From SG8-30 sp963710135 (GTDB lineage: Bacteria; Pseudomonadota; Gammaproteobacteria; Steroidobacterales; Steroidobacteraceae), in the NCBI GenBank assembly GCA_963710135.1, contig CAVPYY010000006.1:372001-436000 (forward strand): a DNA stretch of 64,000 nt, read 5' to 3'. The stretch's first letter is position 1; each line of letters begins with the position of its first letter. Below are positions 58,156-64,000 of the stretch, piece after piece. Made by a program: the position numbers and the translations under genes. The notes beneath the pieces were generated by a model. The model did no database searches and was not told where the DNA came from. It was given only the letters and a program-made list of their open reading frames with translations.

Positions 58156-59235
58156 CTAGCGCACGTCGAGGTGCACGCGCTGGCTGACGCCGCACAGCAG
58201 CTCGTAAGGAATCGTGCCTGCGGCGGACGCAACCTGCTCGACCGGCACCCCGGGGCCCCACAGCCGGACCGTCTCGCCCACGGCGACGGCGGGCAGATCG
58301 GTCACGTCGATGGCGATCATGTCCATCGACACCCGCCCCGCCAGCGAAGCCCGGCGGCCGTTCACCAGCACCGGCGCGCCTGAGGCGGTATTGCGCGGGT
58401 AGCCGTCGCCATAGCCCGCAGCGGCGATGGCCAGACGGGTAGGCCGCTGGGCGGTCCACACCCCGCCGTAGCCGACCCGCTCGCCGGCGTCGATGTCCTT
58501 GACCGCAATGATCATGGTTTCGAGCCTCATGACCGGCTCCAGCCCGACCTGCTCGCCGCTCTGGTCGGCGAAGGGTGACACGCCGTAGAGCATCAGCCCG
58601 GGACGCACCCAGCCTTCGCGGGCGGCCTCCCAGCCGAGCACGCCGGCCGAATTGGCGATGCTGCGCTCGCCCGCCACGCCGCGGGTCAGTTGGCCGAACA
58701 GTTCGAGTTGCGCGCGCGTCGCGGCGTCGTCACGGTCGTCGGCGTTGGCGAGGTGGGTGACCAGCGTGAGCGGCTTGCGGACGGCCTCGCAGGCCTGCAG
58801 GCGCTGCAAGGCGCCAGCCACCTTGCCGGGCTTGAACCCGAGGCGGTTCATGCCGGTGTCGATCTTCAGCCAGACACCGAAGCGTCGCTCGGCGCGCCAG
58901 GCCTCGAGCAACTCGAGCTGCTCGGCCTGGTGAACCATGATGTCGAAGCCATGCTCCGCCGCCGCCTGCAGCTGCGACGTCCCGAACACTCCCTCGAGCA
59001 GCAGGATACGCTGGCCGAGACCCGCGGCGCGCAGCGCCATGCCCTCTTCCAGCCTGGCGACCGCGAAGCCGTCCGCGGCGGACAGCGCGACCGCGGTCGG
59101 CACGATGCCGTGGCCATAGGCATTGGCCTTCACGACCGCCAGCACCTTGGACCGCGGGGACAGCTCGCGCACGCGCGCGAGATTGCGCCGCAGCGCGGCA
59201 GTGTCGACGATCGCTCGAATCACGGGCGTCGACAC
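58156..59235 (-). CDS. alr: Alanine racemase
   Basis: A 359-residue PLP enzyme supplying D-alanine for peptidoglycan. The PLP Lys36 is in VVKANAYGHG, and the C-terminal half has GYGGVWTAQRPT with the catalytic Tyr and the conserved SMDMIAIDVT. It follows dnaB by 3 bp in the rpsF operon region, as in Pseudomonas. Confidence 0.97.
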   Translation of the reverse strand: MSTPVIRAIVDTAALRRNLARVRELSPRSKVLAVVKANAYGHGIVPTAVALSAADGFAVARLEEGMALRAAGLGQRILLLEGVFGTSQLQAAAEHGFDIMVHQAEQLELLEAWRAERRFGVWLKIDTGMNRLGFKPGKVAGALQRLQACEAVRKPLTLVTHLANADDRDDAATRAQLELFGQLTRGVAGERSIANSAGVLGWEAAREGWVRPGLMLYGVSPFADQSGEQVGLEPVMRLETMIIAVKDIDAGERVGYGGVWTAQRPTRLAIAAAGYGDGYPRNTASGAPVLVNGRRASLAGRVSMDMIAIDVTDLPAVAVGETVRLWGPGVPVEQVASAAGTIPYELLCGVSQRVHLDVR

Positions 59236-59238
59236 GGG

Positions 59239-60633
59239 CTAGAACACGCCCTCGCCGTAGGACTCGGCAACGAGGTTCTCGAAACGCGTGTACTCGCCGA
59301 GGAAGGTGAGATGCACTTCACCGACCGGGCCATTGCGCTGCTTGGCGATGATGATGTCGGCAATGCCCTTGCGGGTGGTGTTGGGTTCGTACACCTCCTC
59401 GCGGTAGATCATCATGATCAGGTCCGAGTCCTGCTCGATGGCGCCGGATTCGCGCAGGTCCGACATCACGGGGCGCTTCTCGGTGCGCTGCTCGACGCTG
59501 CGGTTCAGCTGCGACAGCGCGATCACCGGGATCTGCAGTTCCTTGGCCAACGCCTTGAGTCCGCGCGAGATCTCCGAGATCTCGGTGGCGCGGTTCTCCT
59601 TGGTGCCCGGCACCTGCATGAGCTGCAGATAGTCGACGACGATCAGGCCGATGTTCTTCTCGCGCTTCAGCCGGCGCGCCCTGGCGCGCACCTCGGTGGG
59701 CGTGAGCGCCGGCGTCTCGTCCACGTAGATGGGCGCAGCGGACAGCTGCGCAATGGCGCTGTTGATTCGCGACCAGTCCTCGTCCGAGCACTGCCCGGTG
59801 CGCAGATGCCCCTGGTGCACGCGACCGAGCGAGGAAATCATGCGCAGCGTCAACTGCTCCGACGACATTTCCATGGAGAAGATCGCGGCGGGAACGCCCT
59901 TGCCGATCGCGGCATTCTCGGCGATGTTGACCGCCAGCGTGGTCTTGCCCATGGACGGGCGGCCGGCGATCACGATCAGGTCGCCCGGCTGCAGACCCGT
60001 GGTCATGCGGTCGAGCTCGGTAAAGCCCGTCGTGACGCCCGTCAGCTGACCGGGAGACTGATGCAGCATGTCCAGCCGGTCGACGGTCGCGGGCAGGATT
60101 TCCTTGATCGCCTGGAATCCGGCGCGCGAGCGGGTGCCGCGCTCGGCGATCTCGAACACCCGCCGCTCCGCTTCGTCGACCAGATCGGATGCGGTGCGCC
60201 CGCCGCTCTCGAAGGCCGCGCCGGCGATTTCGCCGCCGGCGGCAATCAACTGCCTGAGGATCGCCCGCTCGCGGACGATCTCGGCATAGCTGCGAACGTT
60301 TGCCGCGCTCGGCGTATCGCGAGCGAGTGTGCCGAGGTAGGCGAGGCCACCCGTCTCGCCACCAAGCCCCTTCAGCTCGAGGTGTTCCGCCAGCGTGATG
60401 GCGTCGCACTGGCCGCGCCGCTCGACGACCTCGGCGACCGCCTCGAAGATGAGCCGGTGGTCGCGACGATAGAAATCAGCGGCCTGCACGATGTCGGCGA
60501 CCGCATCCCAGGCGTTCGGATCGAGCATCAAGCCGCCGAGCACCGACTGCTCGGCCTCGACCGAATGCGGCGGCACGCGGATCATGCCGGTGCCGCCGTG
60601 TTCGGCGATGCGCGTAGCGGGGGCTGTTGCCAT
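59239..60633 (-). CDS. dnaB: Replicative DNA helicase
   Basis: A 464-residue helicase from ATG 60633 (MATAPATRIAEHG), preceded by GAGG; a longer in-frame start has no support. N-terminal domain to about 155, then the RecA-like domain with Walker A RPSMGKTTLAV, Walker B VVDYLQLM and the SQLNRSVEQR arginine-finger region. No intein insertion is present. Confidence 0.97.
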   Translation of the reverse strand: MATAPATRIAEHGGTGMIRVPPHSVEAEQSVLGGLMLDPNAWDAVADIVQAADFYRRDHRLIFEAVAEVVERRGQCDAITLAEHLELKGLGGETGGLAYLGTLARDTPSAANVRSYAEIVRERAILRQLIAAGGEIAGAAFESGGRTASDLVDEAERRVFEIAERGTRSRAGFQAIKEILPATVDRLDMLHQSPGQLTGVTTGFTELDRMTTGLQPGDLIVIAGRPSMGKTTLAVNIAENAAIGKGVPAAIFSMEMSSEQLTLRMISSLGRVHQGHLRTGQCSDEDWSRINSAIAQLSAAPIYVDETPALTPTEVRARARRLKREKNIGLIVVDYLQLMQVPGTKENRATEISEISRGLKALAKELQIPVIALSQLNRSVEQRTEKRPVMSDLRESGAIEQDSDLIMMIYREEVYEPNTTRKGIADIIIAKQRNGPVGEVHLTFLGEYTRFENLVAESYGEGVF

Positions 60634-60679
60634 CTGCGACCTCGTGGGCAGGTCGTCGCCCGCCACTGCCGGCAGTGTA

Positions 60680-61129
60680 TTACTCCTCGGCCGTGACGGT
60701 CACGACGACTTCGACGTCGACGTCGGCGTGCAGGTGCAAGGTCACCTGATGCTCGCCCACCAGCCGGATCGGACCCGCGGCCATGCGCACTTCCGCACGC
60801 TGGATGTCGTGCCCGGCGGCCTGACAGGCCTCGGCAATGTCGGCGGTGCCGATCGAGCCGAACAGCTTGCCCTCGTTGCCGGCCTTGGCCGTCATGCTGA
60901 GCGCGAAGCCCTCCAGCTTGGCCGCACGGCCCTTCGCACGGGTCAGCTCGTCAGCGGCCTTGGACTCGAGCTCGGCGCGGCGCGTCTCGAACTCGGCCAG
61001 GTGCTTCGGCGTCGCCAGCGTCGCCTTGCCGCTCGGCAGCAGGAAATTGCGGCCGAATCCGGGCTTGACCTCGACCTTGTCGCCGATATTGCCCAGGTTC
61101 GCCACCTTCTGAAGAAGAATTACTTCCAT
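60680..61129 (-). CDS. rplI: Ribosomal protein L9
   Basis: A 149-residue 50S protein: MEVILLQKVANLGNIGDKVEVKPGFGRNFL is the family start, joined by a long helix to the C-terminal domain. It sits between the DUF2232 and dnaB genes. Confidence 0.98.
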   Translation of the reverse strand: MEVILLQKVANLGNIGDKVEVKPGFGRNFLLPSGKATLATPKHLAEFETRRAELESKAADELTRAKGRAAKLEGFALSMTAKAGNEGKLFGSIGTADIAEACQAAGHDIQRAEVRMAAGPIRLVGEHQVTLHLHADVDVEVVVTVTAEE

Positions 61130-61178
61130 GATTTCACCGTTTTACAGCCATCTCTTAAATCAATTTCACTTCTGCGGA

Positions 61179-62105
61179 TCACGCCTCGCCACGCTTCTGT
61201 GGGAACCGCTCCCGGAACCGCACCCAGCTGTCCGCGAATCCCAGCCCGACGATCGCCATCGGCAACAGCGCAACACCCACGTAGGCGAGCACGACCACCG
61301 CGGGGCCGACGACCTGCGCCGCGCGCAAGCCGTGTACCACGGCCAGCGCCTGGATCAGGAAGGCGCAGGCCAGCACGAACAGAATGTCCTCCGCCGGCTG
61401 CCAGGCCCGGCCCGCGAACCACTGGGTCGCCAGGCTCAGCAAGAGCGCGCCAACCGCCACCCATGCCACCGCCGTGCCGAGCTTCAGCGCCCGGAACTGC
61501 CTGCCGAACAGGCCCGGCTCGCGCATCGTACCGAAGGCCCACAGGCCCAGGAACAGGGCGAGCATGGTCTGCAGCAACAGCATCCAGGCCACGGTCGCCC
61601 ACGCCACCCGCGCCGTGGCCTGACCGATCTCCTCAGGCGTCTTGTTCACCCCGAGGTCCGCCAACGCGCGCGCCGTCTCTTCCAGGGCCGGACGCAGATT
61701 GTCGATCAGCGGGGCCAGCGCCTGCGTCGGCTCGCCAAACAGCAGGTGGACCGCCAACAGCAGCAGCACCGCCCCGACCGTCACGGCCTGGAAGGCGAAG
61801 CTCAAATTACGGCTCATCGCCAGCAGCCGTGCCGCGAAGAACACCGGAACCATGATCGCCGCCGCCAGCGCCAGACCACCGGCCAGGCCGAGCACCGGCG
61901 AGAACCCCCAAGCGATCGGCATGCTCGCGCCGACCGCGGCCAGGACGGCCATGGTCGTGCCGCTCGCCAGCAGCGCCAGCACGACCACGCTGGCCGGGAG
62001 CCAGGCCGCGACCGGCAGGGCCGCCAGGCTAAGCATCGCGACAGCCGCCGCCACGAGGGCTGCGCGAGCCGGCCGCGCCGTCAGCCACTCGCTGAACTTC
62101 TTCAT
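61179..62105 (-). CDS. DUF2232 membrane protein
   Basis: A 308-residue integral membrane protein with eight or so hydrophobic helices, YybS/DUF2232-like. It occupies the place between rpsR and rplI where pseudomonads and relatives carry a gene of this family. Function unknown. Confidence 0.87.
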   Translation of the reverse strand: MKKFSEWLTARPARAALVAAAVAMLSLAALPVAAWLPASVVVLALLASGTTMAVLAAVGASMPIAWGFSPVLGLAGGLALAAAIMVPVFFAARLLAMSRNLSFAFQAVTVGAVLLLLAVHLLFGEPTQALAPLIDNLRPALEETARALADLGVNKTPEEIGQATARVAWATVAWMLLLQTMLALFLGLWAFGTMREPGLFGRQFRALKLGTAVAWVAVGALLLSLATQWFAGRAWQPAEDILFVLACAFLIQALAVVHGLRAAQVVGPAVVVLAYVGVALLPMAIVGLGFADSWVRFRERFPQKRGEA

Positions 62106-62145
62106 CGTGCTCGCTCCGGGCGTTCAGCCCGGCGCCCAGTTACGC

Positions 62146-62370
62146 TCAGTGCTGGTCGGTGTACGGCAGCAGTGCCAGGTACCGGGCACGCTTGATCGCC
62201 GTGGCCAGCTGACGCTGGTAGAACGAACGTGTTCCCGTAATCCGGCTCGGCACGATCTTGCCGGTTTCCGTGATGTAGCCCTTGAGCGTCGTCAGATCCT
62301 TGTAGTCGATCTGCTCGATGCCCTCGGCGGTGAACTTGCAGTACTTCTTGCGACGAAAGAAACGGGACAT
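62146..62370 (-). CDS. rpsR: Ribosomal protein S18
   Basis: A 74-residue 30S protein with MSRFFRRKKYCKFTAEG at the start and the S18 block RITGTRSFYQRQLATAIKRAR. It forms a heterodimer with S6, whose gene lies 14 bp upstream. Confidence 0.98.
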   Translation of the reverse strand: MSRFFRRKKYCKFTAEGIEQIDYKDLTTLKGYITETGKIVPSRITGTRSFYQRQLATAIKRARYLALLPYTDQH

Positions 62371-62384
62371 GTGGAATTCCTCGA

Positions 62385-62867
62385 TCAGTCAGCGTTGTCG
62401 AACGACGTGTCGCCGCGCGACTCGCCCCGTCCACCACGCGAGCCGCGTCCGCCACGGTCGCCCCGGTCGCCCCGGTCGCCACGATCATCGCGGTCGTCGC
62501 GGTCGTCGCGATCACCCCGATCACCGCGATCGTCACGGTCCTTCTCTTCCGATGCCTTGGCCATCGGCGAGGGCTCGGTAACGGCCTGGTCCATCTTGAT
62601 GCTGAGATGACGCAGCACGGCGTCGCTGAAACGGAACGCGTCGGTGAGCTCGTCGAGCGTCTTGCCGTCGCATTCGACGTTCATCAGAACGTAGTGAGCC
62701 TTGTGGACCTTCGCGATCGGGAAAGCCAGCTGCCGCCGGCCCCAGTCCTCGAGGCGATGAACCGTGCCGCCGCCGGCGTCGATCATGCCGCGGTAACGCT
62801 CGATCATCGCCGGAACCTGTTCGGACTGGTCCGGATGAACGAGAAAAACGATCTCGTAATGACGCAT
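62385..62867 (-). CDS. rpsF: Ribosomal protein S6 with extended Asp/Arg/Gly-repeat tail
   Basis: A 160-residue protein. Residues 1-105 are an ordinary S6 domain (MRHYEIVFLVHPDQ...LRHLSIKM). Residues 107-160 form a low-complexity tail of DRDDR, DRGDR and RGGRG units, predicted disordered. Some proteobacterial S6 proteins carry acidic tails, but not usually one this repetitive and mixed in charge. First gene of the rpsF-rpsR-DUF2232-rplI-dnaB-alr-DUF456 cluster. Confidence 0.97.
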   Translation of the reverse strand: MRHYEIVFLVHPDQSEQVPAMIERYRGMIDAGGGTVHRLEDWGRRQLAFPIAKVHKAHYVLMNVECDGKTLDELTDAFRFSDAVLRHLSIKMDQAVTEPSPMAKASEEKDRDDRGDRGDRDDRDDRDDRGDRGDRGDRGGRGSRGGRGESRGDTSFDNAD

Positions 62868-62890
62868 CGTTGTGTACTCCTTACGGGTTT

Positions 62891-62919
62891 GCCTCCCGTC
62901 GGATGCGACGCGGTGAGGC
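62891..62919 (-). promoter_or_regulatory. Candidate S6:S18-binding leader RNA motif
   Basis: In the rpsF leader, the minus strand folds as GCCTC-ACCG-CGTCG-CATC-CGACG-G-GAGGC: an outer GCCTC/GAGGC stem, a 5' bulge containing CCG, and an inner CGTCG/CGACG stem, 24 bp before the rpsF start. This matches the published S6:S18 autoregulatory motif, whose hallmark is a CCG in a bulge. Inference from structure and position. Confidence 0.65.
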
Positions 62920-62929
62920 GAGGAGAAAA

Positions 62930-62947
62930 TCGCGCCAGCTGGCGCGA
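62930..62947. other. 18-bp perfect palindrome in the rpsF leader
   Basis: TCGCGCCAGCTGGCGCGA reads identically on both strands. It lies 63 bp before the rpsF start, just upstream of the S6:S18 motif. It could be an operator or an RNA hairpin; no assigned function. Confidence 0.6.
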
Positions 62948-63011
62948 AGGGGTGCGTAACTTACCGGAATCATTCGCTTTACGCAACTTATCCGGTGACA
63001 TTCTCGATTTC

Positions 63012-63057
63012 GGGGACATTCTCCATTTCCCGGCCCGGAAATAGAGAATCGTGCCCC
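63012..63057. repeat. 46-bp near-perfect palindrome beginning GGGGACATTCTC
   Basis: Arms GGGGACATTCTCCATTTCC (63012-63030) and GGAAATAGAGAATCGTGCCCC (63037-63057) pair with one mismatch and a one-base bulge around a six-base loop. A partial direct copy GACATTCTCGATTTC lies 18 bp to the left (62997-63011). It begins 3 bp past the rlmB stop codon and could also act as a transcription terminator for rnr-rlmB. Confidence 0.8.
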
Positions 63058-63059
63058 AT

Positions 63060-63803
63060 TTAGCGGGTGCGCTGCCGCAGGATCTCGTACAGCATGATCC
63101 CGGTCGCCACCGACACGTTGAGGGACTCGACCGCGCCGCGCATGGGCAGCCGCACCAGCAGGTCGCAGGTCTCCCGCGTCAGGCGCCGCATGCCGGCCCC
63201 CTCCGCGCCCATCACCACCACCGTCGGACCCGTCAGGTCGGCCTTGTGGAACTCGGTGGTCGCTGCGCCGTCCGTGCCGACGATCCACAGCCCCAGCTGC
63301 TTGAGCTCGCGCAGCGTCCGGGCGAGATTCGTGACCTGGGCGAACGGCATGGTCTCGGCCGCGCCCGCGGCGACCTTGCGGACCGTCGGCGTGATGCCGG
63401 CCGCCCGGTCTCGCGGCGTCAGCACCGCGGTGACGCCCGCCGCCTCGGCGGTGCGCAGGCAGGCACCGAGATTGTGCGGGTCCTGCACGCCGTCGAGCGC
63501 CAGCAGCAGCGCGCCCGGACCCGCCCTGCGCGCCAGCTCGATCAGGTCGTCCTCATGCAGCGGCGGACCCGGCTCGATCTGCAGGACCGCCCCCTGATGC
63601 ACGGCTCCCGCGGTCAGCTTGTCCAGCTCGGCCGCCGGACGCGTCACCGGCCGGATGCCCGCCGCCTCGGCCAGGCTCGCCAGGGTCGCGATCCGGGGAT
63701 CGGCCCGCCCCTGCTGCAGCCAGAGCCCGGTCACCCTGGCGCGCCCGCCCTCCAGCACCGCGCGGACCGCATGCAAACCGTAGACGAGCTGCGGCTCGCT
63801 CAT
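63060..63803 (-). CDS. rlmB: 23S rRNA (guanosine2251-2'-O)-methyltransferase RlmB
   Basis: A 247-residue SPOUT methyltransferase: N-terminal RNA-binding domain (VYGLHAVRAVLEG...), then motif 1 LDGVQDPHNLGACLRTA, motif 2 VVMGAEGAGM and motif 3 IPM-type LPMRGAVESLNVSVA. Its ATG overlaps the rnr stop codon. Confidence 0.97.
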   Translation of the reverse strand: MSEPQLVYGLHAVRAVLEGGRARVTGLWLQQGRADPRIATLASLAEAAGIRPVTRPAAELDKLTAGAVHQGAVLQIEPGPPLHEDDLIELARRAGPGALLLALDGVQDPHNLGACLRTAEAAGVTAVLTPRDRAAGITPTVRKVAAGAAETMPFAQVTNLARTLRELKQLGLWIVGTDGAATTEFHKADLTGPTVVVMGAEGAGMRRLTRETCDLLVRLPMRGAVESLNVSVATGIMLYEILRQRTR

Positions 63804-64000
63804 GCACGGCGGCGCTGACGCCGCGCCTGACGCGGATGAAAGGCCGCTCCCGTCTTGTCGATCAGCTCGAAGTCGATCTTCCGGTCCGAGGGATCGACCC
63901 GCACCAGACGTACCCGCAACTCATCCCCGATGGTGAAGCGCAAGCCGGTCCGCTCCCCCACCAGGGTCCGGTCGTTCTCGTGAAACTTGAAATAGTCCTT
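63800..64000 (-). CDS. rnr: Ribonuclease R, C-terminal fragment (cut by window edge)
   Basis: The last 66 codons of a gene entering from the right. DYFKFHENDRTLVGERTGLRF and IGDELRVRLVRVDPSDRKIDFEL are the end of the RNase R S1 domain, followed by a short Arg-rich basic tail. The rnr-rlmB pair is standard in this class. The catalytic RNB domain lies outside the window. Confidence 0.9.
   Translation of the reverse strand, partial: KDYFKFHENDRTLVGERTGLRFTIGDELRVRLVRVDPSDRKIDFELIDKTGAAFHPRQARRQRRRA

Overview
The window is chromosomal, GC-rich (by eye about two thirds G+C) and almost wall-to-wall coding. Gene content and order are those of a gammaproteobacterium: rpsP-rimM-trmD-rplS beside ffh/ypjD/corB, rpsF-rpsR-DUF2232-rplI-dnaB-alr, dnaX-ybaB-recR with ffs just upstream, orn/rsgA divergent, dapA divergent from gcvR-bcp, kbl-tdh, and a ppsR/ppsA pair. 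The SUF operon type (Rrf2 regulator, SufBCDS, SufU, SufT) and the DUF2232 gene between rpsR and rplI fit the Xanthomonadales/Nevskiales/Chromatiales side of the class. No species can be named from the sequence alone.

Layout. 0-4.3 kb: M28 peptidase lipoprotein (cut by the left edge), a small membrane protein and the tail-specific protease Prc. 4.4-11.9 kb: an efflux operon with one adaptor lipoprotein and two tandem RND permeases, the second broken by a one-base indel. 11.9-13.4 kb: an uncharacterised coiled-coil protein and a DUF1249 protein. 13.5-16.8 kb: PEP synthase and its regulator. 16.8-21.4 kb: GFA-family protein, orn/rsgA and recR-ybaB-dnaX. 21.4-22.0 kb: SRP (4.5S) RNA, a GGGGACAGTCCCC repeat cluster and tRNA-Ser(GGA). 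22-31 kb: dapA with a short BamC-like lipoprotein, gcvR, bcp, phoH, a BepA-like M48 protease, mlaA, and the convergent mlaFEDCB operon. 31.3-39.3 kb: class I aldolase, the SUF operon and a SixA-type phosphatase. 39.4-43.5 kb: mixed small genes (Nudix, DUF481 barrel, CnoX, YhhQ, cupin, Hsp15). 43.6-47.7 kb: kbl-tdh and sppA. 47.8-53.5 kb: rplS-trmD-rimM-rpsP, ffh, ypjD and a CorB-like gene. 53.5-57.6 kb: radA, then a kinase/PP2C/double-FHA triad. 57.6-64 kb: DUF456, alr, dnaB, rplI, DUF2232, rpsR, rpsF, rlmB and the 3' end of rnr.

How it works together. Most of it is core machinery: translation and its quality control, the SRP (RNA and protein both present), replication and repair, Fe-S assembly and envelope maintenance (Prc, BepA-like protease, MlaA plus MlaBCDEF, SppA). 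No phage, plasmid, integron, CRISPR array or complete insertion sequence was seen. The less ordinary items are the Ser/Thr kinase-phosphatase-double-FHA triad with no secretion system beside it, palindromic GGGGACA repeat elements at two loci, a candidate S6:S18 autoregulatory leader, an Asp/Arg/Gly-repeat tail on S6, a lasso-only BamC-like lipoprotein, and five conserved genes each broken by one single-base indel, which points to sequencing or assembly error more than to gene decay.
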